Source of the DNA: Sporocytophaga myxococcoides
Lineage (GTDB): Bacteria > Bacteroidota > Bacteroidia > Cytophagales > Cytophagaceae
DNA length: 64,000 bases
Direction of reading: 5' to 3'
NCBI RefSeq assembly: GCF_000775915.1
Contig: NZ_BBLT01000014.1
Location: forward strand, 35,916 to 99,915
In this document: piece by piece, positions 17,465 to 27,132 of the stretch
Layout: each line of letters starts with the position of its first letter
How positions within the stretch are numbered: position 1 is the stretch's first letter
Program-made: the position numbers and the translations under genes
Notes under the pieces: model-generated
Databases searched by the model: none
Told to the model about the DNA's origin: nothing
Seen by the model: only the letters and a program-made list of their open reading frames with translations

Positions 17465-18466
17465 CTACTTCGAATAATTCGAAAATTCCTTAGGTTCTGT
17501 TTTCAACTCTTCAGAAGGTAAATTTTTGAAGTAATCATAAGTTACCTTTAGCCCTTCGGATCTGGATATTTTAGGCTCCCATCCAAGAATTTCTTTAGCC
17601 CTGCTGATATCCGGTCTTCGTTGTTTAGGATCATCCGTTGGTAAAGGCTTATAAATTATTTTCTGAGACGTACCCGTTAATTTTATAATTTCTTCTGCAA
17701 ATTCCTTAATAGTAATCTCATCCGGATTACCAATATTTACAGGATATACATAATCGCTTAATAATAATCGGTAAATACCTTCTACCAGGTCATCCACGTA
17801 GCAGAATGATCTTGTTTGAGATCCGTCACCGAATACCGTGAGATCTTCGCCTCTGATCGCCTGACCTACGAAAGCAGGAAGTGCTCTTCCATCATTTAAT
17901 CGCATTCTAGGTCCGTAGGTATTAAAGATTCTCACTATTCTTGTTTCAAGGCCATGAAAAGTATGATAAGCCATAGTGATAGCTTCCTGAAATCTTTTAG
18001 CCTCATCATAAACTCCCCTAGGACCAATAGGGTTAACATTTCCCCAATAATCCTCATTTTGAGGGTGAACGTGTGGGTCACCATAAATTTCGGAAGTTGA
18101 AGCTACAAGGATTCTTGCCTTTTTAGCTCTAGCTAAACCTAAAAGATTGTGTGTTCCTAATGAACCCACTTTCAAAGTTTGAATAGGAATTTTGAGATAA
18201 TCAATCGGACTGGCCGGAGAAGCGAAATGAAGAATATAATCCAGATTGCCAGGAACATGCACAAATTTCGAAACATCACAATTATAGAATTCAAATTGTG
18301 GTAAATGAAACAAGTGTTCTATATTTCTTAAATTTCCAGTAATAAGGTTGTCCATTGCTATTACGTGGTAACCTTCTGCGATAAATCTATCACAAAGATG
18401 TGACCCTAAAAAGCCGGCACCTCCGGTAACTAAAACTCTTTTATTTGTTGTAGCTTTATTATACAT
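17465..18466 (-). CDS. UDP-glucuronate decarboxylase (UDP-xylose synthase-like)
   Basis: SDR protein of 333 aa resembling [17 protein letters not shown] for NAD binding, then [60 protein letters not shown] with the YxxxK pair, and [20 protein letters not shown]. These segments are typical of enzymes that turn UDP-glucuronic acid into UDP-xylose. It starts 14 bases after the UDP-glucose dehydrogenase gene that would supply its substrate, so the pair likely forms a UDP-Glc to UDP-GlcA to UDP-Xyl route. It is well conserved and full length. Confidence 0.92.
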   Translation of the reverse strand: MYNKATTNKRVLVTGGAGFLGSHLCDRFIAEGYHVIAMDNLITGNLRNIEHLFHLPQFEFYNCDVSKFVHVPGNLDYILHFASPASPIDYLKIPIQTLKVGSLGTHNLLGLARAKKARILVASTSEIYGDPHVHPQNEDYWGNVNPIGPRGVYDEAKRFQEAITMAYHTFHGLETRIVRIFNTYGPRMRLNDGRALPAFVGQAIRGEDLTVFGDGSQTRSFCYVDDLVEGIYRLLLSDYVYPVNIGNPDEITIKEFAEEIIKLTGTSQKIIYKPLPTDDPKQRRPDISRAKEILGWEPKISRSEGLKVTYDYFKNLPSEELKTEPKEFSNYSK

Positions 18467-18480
18467 TTATAAGAAACTTC

Positions 18481-19848
18481 TTAGTTTTCAATAATTTTAT
18501 CCTTGCTAATGGTAATTTTTTCTCCAGGCTTAGAATCTCTTGTTACTTTTTCTCTACCTATAGATTCATAATGGAAGCCCAGTTCTTTCATTTGTTCTGT
18601 TTTGAATACGTTTCTTCCGTCGAAAATTACTTTCGCATTCATTCTCTGAATCATTTTTGGGAAGTCAGGGGTACGGAATGCCGGCCATTCTGTAACAATA
18701 ACTAAAGCATCAGCTTTAAGTAAAGCATCGTATTGGTTATCGACAAAAGTAATCCTGTCACCCATGATCTTTTTCACATTATCCATAGCTTCCGGATCAA
18801 ATGCAACAATTTCAGTTCCTTCTGCCAATAGGGAATTAATGATATATAAAGCAGGTGCTTCTCTGATATCATCAGTATTAGGTTTAAAAGCAAGTCCCCA
18901 GATTGCTATTCTTTTTCCCATAAGATTCCCTTTAAAGAAATTTTTAATCTTAGGAATCATAATGGTTTTCTGAATTTCATTGATATCTTCAACTGCATTC
19001 AGAATTTTAAAGTCGTAGTTATTGTCTTTTGCTGTTTTAACAAGAGCTTTAACATCTTTTGGAAAACAGCTTCCACCATACCCCACACCGGCGAATAAGA
19101 ATCTGTTACCAATTCTTTTATCGGTACCAATCCCCATTCTGACCATATCCACATTTGCACCAACTTTTTCGCAAAGGTTTGCTATTTCATTCATAAATGA
19201 AATTTTCATTGCAAGAAATGCATTAGCAGCATACTTTGTAAGTTCTGCGGACTCTTCGTCCATAATGTGGATAGGGTTTCCCTGCATTACAAATGGTGCA
19301 TATAACTTTTCCATAAGTTTTTTGGCTCTTTCAGAAGACGTTCCGATTACAACACGATCCGGCTTCATAAAATCTTCAATAGCAACCCCCTCTCTTAAAA
19401 ATTCCGGATTAGACACTACATCAAACTCACAATTGCAATTCATTGCAATTTTTTGTCTTACTTTTTTAGCAGTCCCAACCGGTACAGTACTTTTATCTAT
19501 AACAACAACATAATCTTTAATTAATGAGCCTAACTGTTCAGCTACCTTTAAGATAAAGCTCAAATCAGCAGCCCCATCCGCACCGGGAGGTGTTGGTAAA
19601 GCCAAAAATATTACTTCTGCTCCTTCAATTGCGTCTTCGAGTTTTGTCGTAAAAGTTAACCTTCCTTCATTAATGTTTCTTTCAAACATTATATCAAGGC
19701 CTGGCTCATAGATTGGCACAATACCCTCCTTCATTTTGCAGACCTTTTGCTCATCAATATCGACGCATGTCACAAAATTGCCTGTTTCAGCAAAGCAGGT
19801 TCCTGTTACTAAACCCACATACCCTGTTCCTACAACTGTAATTTTCAT
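18481..19848 (-). CDS. ugd: UDP-glucose 6-dehydrogenase
   Basis: Oxidises UDP-glucose to UDP-glucuronate. It has 455 aa with GTGYVGLVTGTCFAETG at the N-terminus, VSNPEFLREGVAIEDF, the helix ELTKYAANAFLAMKISFMNE, and GYGGSCFPKD holding the catalytic cysteine. NTDDIREAPALYII marks the C-terminal UDP-binding domain. It is the first gene of the six-gene minus-strand sugar operon, so regulation should act in the 189-bp gap shared with the divergent acyl-CoA dehydrogenase gene. No clear TAnnTTTG element was found there. Confidence 0.97.
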   Translation of the reverse strand: MKITVVGTGYVGLVTGTCFAETGNFVTCVDIDEQKVCKMKEGIVPIYEPGLDIMFERNINEGRLTFTTKLEDAIEGAEVIFLALPTPPGADGAADLSFILKVAEQLGSLIKDYVVVIDKSTVPVGTAKKVRQKIAMNCNCEFDVVSNPEFLREGVAIEDFMKPDRVVIGTSSERAKKLMEKLYAPFVMQGNPIHIMDEESAELTKYAANAFLAMKISFMNEIANLCEKVGANVDMVRMGIGTDKRIGNRFLFAGVGYGGSCFPKDVKALVKTAKDNNYDFKILNAVEDINEIQKTIMIPKIKNFFKGNLMGKRIAIWGLAFKPNTDDIREAPALYIINSLLAEGTEIVAFDPEAMDNVKKIMGDRITFVDNQYDALLKADALVIVTEWPAFRTPDFPKMIQRMNAKVIFDGRNVFKTEQMKELGFHYESIGREKVTRDSKPGEKITISKDKIIEN

Positions 19849-20037
19849 GATTATAAAGTTAACGGTTTACCAAAAATTCAATATAATTCCTTTTGCTAAG
19901 ATAGCATTACTTTTTTATAACTTTATCAAGAGGTACAATGTTGGAAATACTTTTTTCCCAATTTGAACCAAAAGTTCAATTTTTTCTCAACAAATTAAAA
20001 TAATACAACGTTTATAAAAAAAAAATATTTTTAGAGT

Positions 20038-21177
20038 ATGAATTTTGACTTCAACGAAAACCAACAAATGATAGCCAAGATGATACAAGATTTTGGCCAG
20101 AAAAGCATAAAACCTCATGTATTGGAATGGGATGAAAAACAGGAGTTCCCTGTTCCCCTCTTTAAAAAACTGGGAGAATTGGGATTAATGGGGGTTTTAG
20201 TACCTGAAATATATGGAGGGTCAGGATTCTCATATTTTGAATACATTACTGCAATCAAGGAAATATCCAAAATTGATGGGTCAATCGGACTTTCAGTGGC
20301 TGCCCACAATTCCCTCTGCACCGGCCATATTTTATCTTTCGGTAATGAAGATCAAAAGAAGAAATATTTGCCCAAACTTGCTTCAGCAGAATTTATAGGA
20401 GCATGGGGCCTGACCGAGCCCAATACTGGCTCTGATGCAGGCAATATGAGAACTGTTGCCGTTCAGGATGGAGATTATTGGATAATAAATGGATCCAAAA
20501 ACTTTATTACCCATGGTAAATCCGGAGATATTGCTGTAGTTATAACAAGAACAGGAAATCCGGGAGAGCACAGGTGCTCTACTGCGTTTATTATTGAAAA
20601 AGGCACTCCGGGATTTAGTGCAGGGAAAAAAGAAAATAAACTGGGAATGCGGGCATCCGAAACAACAGAGCTTATATTTGATAATGTAAGAGTCCATAAG
20701 GACCAAATGCTTGGTAATAAAGGCGATGGCTTTGTACAAGCAATGAAAGTTCTAGATGGAGGAAGAATATCAATTGCAGCTTTAAGCCTTGGAATTGCAG
20801 AAGGTGCTTTTGATGCAGCCTTGAAATATTCTCAGGAACGTCATCAGTTCAACAAACCTATTGCTTCCTTCCAGGGAATTTCATTTAAACTCGCAGAAAT
20901 GGCTACCGAAATTGAGGCTGCAAACCTCCTTACCTATAAAGCGGCAGATATGAAAATCAAAGGAATGCACATGACTAAGGAAGCTGCAATGGCCAAATAC
21001 TATGCATCAGAGGTGGCAGTAAAAATCGCCAATGAAGCTGTACAGATTTTTGGAGGATATGGATATACAAAGGATTTCCCGGTAGAAAAATTTTACAGAG
21101 ACGCAAAGCTTTGTACGATAGGTGAAGGAACTTCAGAAATTCAAAAAATAGTTATAAGTAAAAATCTAATAAATTAA
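20038..21177 (+). CDS. Acyl-CoA dehydrogenase (short-chain type)
   Basis: FAD enzyme (379 aa) that introduces the alpha-beta double bond into acyl-CoA in beta-oxidation or amino-acid breakdown, passing electrons to ETF. GAWGLTEPNTGSDAG and FITHGKSGDIAVV line the flavin and substrate site; RHQFNKPIASFQGI and QIFGGYGYTKDFPVE are family signatures. The catalytic base is the Glu in GEGTSEIQ near the C-terminus. Chain-length preference cannot be read from sequence. It is a single gene, divergent from the sugar operon and followed by rpsU after its own promoter-like sequence. Confidence 0.95.
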   Translation: MNFDFNENQQMIAKMIQDFGQKSIKPHVLEWDEKQEFPVPLFKKLGELGLMGVLVPEIYGGSGFSYFEYITAIKEISKIDGSIGLSVAAHNSLCTGHILSFGNEDQKKKYLPKLASAEFIGAWGLTEPNTGSDAGNMRTVAVQDGDYWIINGSKNFITHGKSGDIAVVITRTGNPGEHRCSTAFIIEKGTPGFSAGKKENKLGMRASETTELIFDNVRVHKDQMLGNKGDGFVQAMKVLDGGRISIAALSLGIAEGAFDAALKYSQERHQFNKPIASFQGISFKLAEMATEIEAANLLTYKAADMKIKGMHMTKEAAMAKYYASEVAVKIANEAVQIFGGYGYTKDFPVEKFYRDAKLCTIGEGTSEIQKIVISKNLIN

Positions 21178-21218
21178 AAATTTAAATCAATACAAGTGAA
21201 TATTTGTGAATAATTACT

Positions 21219-21226
21219 TATATTTG
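21219..21226 (+). promoter_or_regulatory. Candidate -7 element for rpsU
   Basis: TATATTTG, a full TAnnTTTG match, 21 bases before the rpsU ATG. A TTTG lies at 21203-21206, but with only 12 bases of spacing, so the -33 element is uncertain. Confidence 0.45.
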
Positions 21227-21247
21227 CATCCCTTAAATTGAAAATAA

Positions 21248-21442
21248 ATGATTATCATCAACGTAAAAGAAAACGAGTCAATAGATAAAGCTCTTAAGAG
21301 ATTTAAAAAGAAATTCGAAAGAACAGGCGTATTGAAAGAACTTCGCGCAAGAAGCTATTACGAGAAAAAATCTGTTTCAAAAAGAGCTGAAAAAATCAGA
21401 GCTATCTACAGACAAAAACTTAATGAACAAGAAACTATATAG
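21248..21442 (+). CDS. rpsU: 30S ribosomal protein S21
   Basis: Small basic ribosomal protein of 64 aa, with VKENESIDKALKRFKKKFE, GVLKELRARSYYEKKS and a C-terminal Arg/Lys-rich helix, all typical of bS21. S21 sits near the anti-Shine-Dalgarno end of 16S rRNA. It leads the rpsU-xerC-hpf order common in Bacteroidetes. The stop codon lies inside a perfect 20-bp palindrome (21429-21448). Confidence 0.96.
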   Translation: MIIINVKENESIDKALKRFKKKFERTGVLKELRARSYYEKKSVSKRAEKIRAIYRQKLNEQETI

Positions 21443-21448
21443 TTTCTT
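21429..21448. repeat. Perfect 20-bp palindrome across the rpsU stop codon
   Basis: AAGAAACTAT / ATAGTTTCTT, followed 14 bases later by a run of nine T. It could fold into an 8-bp stem with a 4-base loop and act as a weak rpsU terminator, but the T-run is too distant for a standard one. Confidence 0.5.
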
Positions 21449-21480
21449 CCTTTTGAAATAAGTTTTTTTTTATTATGTTT

Positions 21481-21507
21481 AGTATTACCTGATCTTCAGG
21501 TAGTACT
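21481..21507 (+). promoter_or_regulatory. 12-bp hairpin abutting the xerC-like start codon
   Basis: AGTATTACCTGA pairs with TCAGGTAGTACT around a TCT loop, with one T-G wobble. It ends three bases before the ATG at 21511. It has no T-tract after it, so it is unlikely to be a terminator; in mRNA it would cover the ribosome landing site of the recombinase gene. Confidence 0.5.
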
Positions 21508-21510
21508 AAT

Positions 21511-22389
21511 ATGATAGAATCGTATTTAAATTATATAAGATATGAAAAAAGGTATAGCAATCATACCTTTGTTTCATATCAGAATGACCTCACTCAATTT
21601 TCTGCCTTTTCCAAGGACAGTTATGGATTATCGTGCCTTTCTGAAGCCTCTTACCAGATAATCAGATCTTGGATTGTTACACTAGCAGAAAACGAAATCA
21701 CAGCCAAATCAATAAATAGAAAAATCGCTTGCCTCAGATCTTTCTATAAATTCCTACTTAAGCAAAATGCAATTCAGAAAGACCCTACTCTCCGTCTTAA
21801 AGCTCCAAAAATAAATAAACAATTGCCTCATTTTATTGAGGAAAATGACATATTGAAACTTCTTGATCAATTTATTTTCTCTGAAGACTTTTATGGACTA
21901 CGAGATAAACTTGTTCTTGAACTTCTTTATGGAACTGGCATTCGTTTATCTGAACTTATTTCTATAAAAGAAGAACACATCAACAAGTTTGAGCGTATTA
22001 TCAAAATCAAAGGGAAAGGGAACAAGGAGCGTATCATCCCTCTGAACGAAAACCTTATGAATCTTATTAGTATATATAAGAAGGAGAGAGAAAAGGTGAT
22101 TGAAAGGCCAAATGAATATTTAATTATAACAGACAAGGGAGACCAAAGCTATCCGATGTTTATTTACCGCACGGTAAAAAACTATCTTGACATGATACCT
22201 ACTTTGGAAAAAAGAAGCCCTCATGTTTTGAGACATACATTTGCTACTCACCTTCTCAATAAAGGAGCCGATTTGAATGCTATTAAGGATTTGTTGGGGC
22301 ATAGCAGTCTTGCCGCAACTCAGGTTTATACTCATAATTCTCTGGATAAGCTCAAAGCTATTTTTGAGCAGGCTCATCCAAAAGCATGA
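21511..22389 (+). CDS. xerC: XerC/XerD-like tyrosine recombinase
   Basis: Site-specific recombinase (292 aa) expected to resolve chromosome dimers at dif. The N-terminal SAM-like DNA-binding domain (FVSYQNDLTQF, INRKIACLRSFYKFL) is followed by the catalytic domain with Arg in YGTGIRLSEL, Lys in KIKGKGNKERIIPL, the HVLRHTFATHLL box, and LLGHSSLAATQVYTH with the nucleophilic Tyr. The full set of catalytic residues is present. Its place between rpsU and hpf is the chromosomal Xer position in Bacteroidetes rather than an integron or phage setting. Whether it is the C or D paralogue is not decided by sequence alone. Confidence 0.92.
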   Translation: MIESYLNYIRYEKRYSNHTFVSYQNDLTQFSAFSKDSYGLSCLSEASYQIIRSWIVTLAENEITAKSINRKIACLRSFYKFLLKQNAIQKDPTLRLKAPKINKQLPHFIEENDILKLLDQFIFSEDFYGLRDKLVLELLYGTGIRLSELISIKEEHINKFERIIKIKGKGNKERIIPLNENLMNLISIYKKEREKVIERPNEYLIITDKGDQSYPMFIYRTVKNYLDMIPTLEKRSPHVLRHTFATHLLNKGADLNAIKDLLGHSSLAATQVYTHNSLDKLKAIFEQAHPKA

Positions 22390-22413
22390 TTGATAACTTT
22401 AAATTATATAACT

Positions 22414-22713
22414 ATGAAACTTCAAATGCAATCTATCCATTTCGACGCAGACAAAAAGTTGCTAGATTTTATTCAGAAAAAACTGGACAAACTTGAAACT
22501 TTTTATGATAGAATCACTGAAGGAGATGTTTACCTTCGCATCGAAACTGACGATGTCAAGGGCAATAAGTCTGTGCACGTTAAACTTTTTCTCCCAGGAA
22601 CATCTATAATGGCAAAAGAGCAGGCTGCTTCATTTGAAGAGGCTATTGACCTAGTTTATGAAAACCTGAAGCGCCAACTTCAAAAGACAAAAGAAAAAAT
22701 GAATTCAATCTAA
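22414..22713 (+). CDS. hpf: Ribosome hibernation promoting factor
   Basis: Short HPF/RaiA protein that binds the 30S decoding site and helps inactivate ribosomes in stationary phase. The ATG at 22414 gives 99 aa starting MKLQMQSIHFDADKKL; a TTG 24 bases upstream (22390) is in frame but gives a non-family N-terminus, so I prefer the ATG. Features are LDFIQKKLDKLETFYDRI, VKLFLPGTSIMAKEQA and FEEAIDLVYENLKRQL. Only the short domain is present; the C-terminal dimerisation domain of long HPF is absent. It ends the rpsU-xerC-hpf unit before a bidirectional terminator. Confidence 0.92.
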   Translation: MKLQMQSIHFDADKKLLDFIQKKLDKLETFYDRITEGDVYLRIETDDVKGNKSVHVKLFLPGTSIMAKEQAASFEEAIDLVYENLKRQLQKTKEKMNSI

Positions 22714-22739
22714 TTATAATTAACATCAAATTGTAAACA

Positions 22740-22770
22740 AATAAAAAGCCCCAATTAGGGGCTTTTTATT
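22740..22770. terminator. Bidirectional intrinsic terminator between hpf and infB
   Basis: Perfect 13-bp stem AATAAAAAGCCCC / GGGGCTTTTTATT with an AATTA loop, placed between two convergent operons. The A-run on one side and T-run on the other let it work on both strands. Confidence 0.92.
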
Positions 22771-22799
22771 TTATTTTTTACATATAACTTTTTCAAAAA

Positions 22800-25700
22800 T
22801 TATAAAGTACGTTTTGTTTCTTTCTCTTCGAATGCCTCTACGATATCTCCTACTTGTAAATCATTAAAGCCTTGGAAGCTTAATCCACACTCGTATCCAA
22901 ATTTCACTTCACTAACATCATCTTTATATCTTTTCAATGAATCAAGCTTTCCTGTATGAACCACGATACCATCCCTTACTACTCTTACTTTATTTTGTCT
23001 TCTGATCGTACCATCAGTCACATAGCATCCTGCGATAGTACCAACTTTTGAAATTTTAAATGTCTCCCTAACTTCAACATTGGCTACGACAACCTCTTCA
23101 AGTTTCGGTTCAAGCATACCTTCCATAGCATCTTTCACCTCATTGATTGCATCATAGATGATGGAGTAAAGTCTGATCTCAATTTCTTCCTGATCAGCAA
23201 GCTTTCTCGAAGTAGTAGTTGGTCTTACCTGGAAACCAACAATGATTGCGTCTGAAGCCGATGCAAGCAACACATCAGATTCCGAAATTGCACCAACTGC
23301 TTTATGGATAATTCTAACCTGAATTTCTGGAGTAGAAAGTTTAAGCAATGAGTCTGAAAGAGCCTCTACTGAACCATCCACATCACCTTTTACGATTATA
23401 TTAAGTTCTTTGAAGTTTCCAATTGCAAGTCTTCTTCCAATTTCATCAAGTGTAATATGTTTTCTCGTACGTATGCTTTGCTCACGAAGCAATTGTTCTC
23501 TCTTAGTTGCGATCTCTCTTGCCTCCCTTTCAGACCCCATAACGTGGAATTTATCACCAGCCTGAGGAGCTCCATTTAAACCAAGTAACTGAACAGGAGT
23601 AGATGGACCAGCCTTTTTCACTTTAACACCTCTATGGTCAGTCATTGCCTTCACTTTTCCATAGTGAGCCCCCGCTACTACAACATCTCCAACGCTAAGG
23701 GAACCACTCTGAACAAGAACTGTAGCCAGATAACCACGACCTTTATCCAAAGAAGCTTCTACAATAGTACCCGAAGCATTCCTATTAGGATTTGCTTTTA
23801 AATCCAGAATTTCCGCCTCCAATAAAACTTTATCCAACAACTCAGATATTCCTTGTCCACTCTTCGCAGATATTAATTCACACTGATATTTTCCACCCCA
23901 ATCTTCTACAAGGATATTTTCCTTAGCAAGTTCTTCTTTTATTTTATCTGGGTTAGCTGTAGGTTTATCAACCTTGTTAATGGCGATAACTATTGGTACA
24001 CCAGCAACCATAGCGTGGTTAATTGCTTCTTTGGTTTGAGGCATCACACTATCGTCTGCAGCTACAACTATAATTACAATGTCCGTGATTTTAGCTCCTC
24101 TGGCACGCATCGCGGTAAACGCTTCGTGGCCTGGAGTATCCAGGAAGGTAATTTTCTTACCCGAGTCTGTAGTCACGTTATATGCCCCAATGTGCTGAGT
24201 AATACCTCCGGCTTCACCTTGTACTACTTTGGTTTTTCTTATATAATCAAGAAGTGAGGTCTTTCCGTGATCGACGTGTCCCATAATTGTTACTATAGGA
24301 GCTCTTTCAATCATGTCTTCCGGATGATCTTCAGCTTCAGTAATGATTTCTTCATCATCACTTGAGATAAACTCTGTAGAGTATCCGAATTCATCAGCAA
24401 TCACAGTAATTGCTTCCGCATCTAACCTTTGGTTTATAGAGACAAACATCCCTAAACTAAGGCATGTAGAAATCACCTGATTAACAGAAACTTCCATCAT
24501 GACAGCCAAGTCGTTTGCAGAAATATATTCTGTAACTCTAAGTACTTTAGATTGCTCATGCTCATGAAGCATCCTTTCCTCTTCCGCCTCAGCAAATGCA
24601 GATCTTTTATCCTTTCTGTATTTTGCTCTATTAACAGGCCCTTTGTTTCCGCTTAATTTTGCAAGTGTAGCTTTGATTTGATCCTGAATCTGTTTATCAG
24701 AAACCTCCTCTTTTACAACTGGCTTCTTAAAGTTTTTGTTTCTGTTATTATTATCCCTGTTAGCATTCCCGGGTCTATTTGCATTTCCAGGTCTATTGTC
24801 TCTTACTGTTGTTCCAGTTCCGGATTGAGTCTGAGGAGATCCTCCTGCCTGAACAGTAGGTTGTCCTTCCTTCCCTGGGATTCTGAGCCTTTTACGCTTT
24901 CTCTTAAGTTTCTTTTTGTCTTTGTCATCAGAAGAGGCAACAGGTTTATTATCCTTTTTCTTAGGCTTATCCGGCAATTCTATCTTACCCATTACAGTAA
25001 GACCTTTTAAAGTATCTGCCTTAGCCTTTATTAATTCCTCTTCCTCCTGTGGTTTAACAACCGGTGCCATTTGCTGAGGTTTTGTGATTAATTCTTCAGT
25101 CACTTGAACCGGTTTTGCCGTTTCCTCCACTGTTTTTTCTTCCTTCTGCACTTCTGGAATCTTGGTTTCCTTAGGTTCAGGAGCTATAGGAGGAACTTCT
25201 TCTTCCTCTTTTGGGTTTACGGGCTCCTTAACTTCAGCAACTTCCTGAACCGGTTTTACGGGAGCAGGCTCTTCTTTTACAGTTACCGGCTCCTCTATTT
25301 TTTTAACTTCCTTAGGTTGTTCAACAACTTTCTTAGGTTCAATTATTTCTGACGGCTCTTCAATTTTAGGTTTCGGCTTTTTCTTTTCATTAAGATCTAT
25401 CTTCCCCAAAACTTTTATTCCTTGAAGCTTTACCTTTGACAAGTCTGATTCTGAAGGTGCTTCTACTTGTTGTTCTTTAACAGGTTCAGTTTTGACAACC
25501 TGCTCTTCAGCCGGTTTGCTTTTTTCTGAACTTGTATTTTTAATAAAGAACTCTTCATCTTCTTCTTTAGCTCTTTTCTCAGCTGTATTTTCCGACTCAA
25601 TGATAATATTGTCAGAATGTTTTTTACCAATGGTGAGACCAGACGCTTCTTTTTTATCTAATGCTGAAGATTCGAATTCTTTCATCAGCAAGTTAAATTG

Positions 25701-25835
25701 TTGAAGCGTAATTTTTGAATTAGGATTATTTTCAATTTCAAAGCCTTTAGCAGCAAGGTGTTCTGTAATTGTAGATAAACCTACATTCAGTTTTCTTGCC
25801 ACCTGGCTTAGCCTCATCATTTTTTCTTCAGTCAT
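22800..25835 (-). CDS. infB: Translation initiation factor IF-2
   Basis: GTPase (1011 aa) that places initiator fMet-tRNA on the 30S subunit. An IF2N-type helix lies at residues 1-50 ([20 protein letters not shown]). A long Pro/Glu/Lys/Val-rich region (about 60-300) and a basic Gly/Asn-rich stretch ([14 protein letters not shown]) are probably disordered. A second IF2N-like segment ([20 protein letters not shown]) is followed by the G domain near residue 515 with [26 protein letters not shown] and SAKSGQGI, then the C-terminal domains. It is longer than the roughly 890 aa of E. coli because of the linker. It is the last gene of rimP-nusA-infB, 39 bases after nusA. Confidence 0.97.
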   Translation of the reverse strand: MTEEKMMRLSQVARKLNVGLSTITEHLAAKGFEIENNPNSKITLQQFNLLMKEFESSALDKKEASGLTIGKKHSDNIIIESENTAEKRAKEEDEEFFIKNTSSEKSKPAEEQVVKTEPVKEQQVEAPSESDLSKVKLQGIKVLGKIDLNEKKKPKPKIEEPSEIIEPKKVVEQPKEVKKIEEPVTVKEEPAPVKPVQEVAEVKEPVNPKEEEEVPPIAPEPKETKIPEVQKEEKTVEETAKPVQVTEELITKPQQMAPVVKPQEEEELIKAKADTLKGLTVMGKIELPDKPKKKDNKPVASSDDKDKKKLKRKRKRLRIPGKEGQPTVQAGGSPQTQSGTGTTVRDNRPGNANRPGNANRDNNNRNKNFKKPVVKEEVSDKQIQDQIKATLAKLSGNKGPVNRAKYRKDKRSAFAEAEEERMLHEHEQSKVLRVTEYISANDLAVMMEVSVNQVISTCLSLGMFVSINQRLDAEAITVIADEFGYSTEFISSDDEEIITEAEDHPEDMIERAPIVTIMGHVDHGKTSLLDYIRKTKVVQGEAGGITQHIGAYNVTTDSGKKITFLDTPGHEAFTAMRARGAKITDIVIIVVAADDSVMPQTKEAINHAMVAGVPIVIAINKVDKPTANPDKIKEELAKENILVEDWGGKYQCELISAKSGQGISELLDKVLLEAEILDLKANPNRNASGTIVEASLDKGRGYLATVLVQSGSLSVGDVVVAGAHYGKVKAMTDHRGVKVKKAGPSTPVQLLGLNGAPQAGDKFHVMGSEREAREIATKREQLLREQSIRTRKHITLDEIGRRLAIGNFKELNIIVKGDVDGSVEALSDSLLKLSTPEIQVRIIHKAVGAISESDVLLASASDAIIVGFQVRPTTTSRKLADQEEIEIRLYSIIYDAINEVKDAMEGMLEPKLEEVVVANVEVRETFKISKVGTIAGCYVTDGTIRRQNKVRVVRDGIVVHTGKLDSLKRYKDDVSEVKFGYECGLSFQGFNDLQVGDIVEAFEEKETKRTL

Positions 25836-25874
25836 TACCTAATATTGTAATAATAATAATTGTAAAAGTAATTT

Positions 25875-27128
25875 TTATTCGAACTCTTGCTTCAGGATAC
25901 TAAGAACATCTTCTATCGTTTCCTCTTCTAGTTCTGTTCTTCTTACAAGGTCATCTTTTGTAAGAGCCAACACACTTTTTGCTGTATCCAGTCCAACTCT
26001 TTTCAACTCCTCAATAATCCATGATTCAATTTCATCGCTAAATTCTGAAAGATCAACATCTTCCTCTTCCTGCTCTGAAAGTTCGCGAAACACGTCTATT
26101 TCCATACCTACAAGCTTACTTGCCAGTTTAATATTTTGGCCGCCTTTTCCTATTGCTAGCGATACTTGATCCGGCTTTAAGAATACAGAAACTCGCCCTT
26201 CATCACCATCAATTTTGATATTCCCAATCTTAGCAGGACTTAAAGCTCTAGCAATATAAAGCTCCAGATTGTCCGTAAAATTAATAACATCAATGTTTTC
26301 ATTTTCCAGCTCTCTAACAATACTGTGGATTCTGGATCCCTTCATTCCAACACATGCTCCTACAGGATCTATTCTATCATCATAAGACTCTACTGCCACT
26401 TTCGCTCTTTCTCCTGGCTCTCTTACTACCTTCTTTATGGAAATCAAACCATCATAAACCTCAGGAACTTCACTTTCAAATAACCTTTCAAGGAAAGCAG
26501 GGGACGTTCTGGATAGTATAATTTTAGGATTGCCATTATGCATTTCTACACGATGGACAATAGCTCTTGCACTATCTCCTTTTCTGAATCTGTCTTTAGG
26601 AATTTGTTCACTTCTTGGTAAAACAAGTTCATTACCTTCACCATCTAATAAGAGAACTTCTTTATTCAGAATCTGATACACTTCGCCAGCGATAATTTCG
26701 CCAACTATTTCTTTATACTTTTGAAAAAGAATATCCTTCTCAAGGTCTTTAATCTTCTGAATAAGCGTTTGGCGGGCAGTCATTACCAATCTCCTACCAA
26801 AATCTATAAGTTTCACTTCTTCAGCAACTTCCTCTCCCACTTCAAAATCTGCCTCTATCTTTCTTGCATCAGTGAGCGATATATGTTTATTCTCATCAAA
26901 ATCAAAACTATCTTCAGCAAATTCATCATCAACGATTTCACGAATTCGCCAAATTTCCAGGTCACCTTTGTCAACATTGATAATTACATCAAAGTTTTCG
27001 TCGGTGACAAATTTCTTCCTGATCATTGTTCTGAAAACATCTTCCAGAATCCTTATCATTGTCGGACGATCAATGTTTTTAAATTTTGCAAATTCCGCAA
27101 ATGACTCGATTAATATTGAACTCTCCAT
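25875..27128 (-). CDS. nusA: Transcription termination/antitermination factor NusA
   Basis: RNA polymerase-associated factor (417 aa). The N-terminal domain contains LIESFAEFAKFKNIDR, an S1 domain spans about 135-200 (GEIIAGEVYQI...LPRSEQIPKDRFRKGD), and KH1/KH2 contain DPVGACVGMKGSRIHSIVREL and LAIGKGGQNIKLASKL. A C-terminal acidic stretch and helix-hairpin-helix segment (LKRVGLDTAKSVLALTKDDLV) end the protein. It starts 4 bases after rimP, the usual arrangement. Confidence 0.97.
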   Translation of the reverse strand: MESSILIESFAEFAKFKNIDRPTMIRILEDVFRTMIRKKFVTDENFDVIINVDKGDLEIWRIREIVDDEFAEDSFDFDENKHISLTDARKIEADFEVGEEVAEEVKLIDFGRRLVMTARQTLIQKIKDLEKDILFQKYKEIVGEIIAGEVYQILNKEVLLLDGEGNELVLPRSEQIPKDRFRKGDSARAIVHRVEMHNGNPKIILSRTSPAFLERLFESEVPEVYDGLISIKKVVREPGERAKVAVESYDDRIDPVGACVGMKGSRIHSIVRELENENIDVINFTDNLELYIARALSPAKIGNIKIDGDEGRVSVFLKPDQVSLAIGKGGQNIKLASKLVGMEIDVFRELSEQEEEDVDLSEFSDEIESWIIEELKRVGLDTAKSVLALTKDDLVRRTELEEETIEDVLSILKQEFE

Positions 27129-27132
27129 TTCT

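Noticed and set aside
13136..19848. O-antigen or capsule island acquired by transfer
   Set aside because: No glycosyltransferase, polymerase, flippase, transposase or att-like repeat is present, and base composition looks like the neighbours by eye.
19963..19979. TTGAAC / GTTCAA hairpin in the ugd-acyl-CoA dehydrogenase gap as a terminator
   Set aside because: The stem is only six weak pairs and both flanking genes diverge from this gap, so there is nothing to terminate.
21511..22389. Phage or integron integrase
   Set aside because: The rpsU-xerC-hpf setting is the chromosomal Xer context; no attachment site or cassette array is nearby.
24678..25352. Long plus-strand open frames opposite infB, rich in Ser, Leu and Phe
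   Set aside because: They are antisense shadows of the repetitive Pro/Glu/Lys linker of IF-2; the minus-strand gene has all family motifs.
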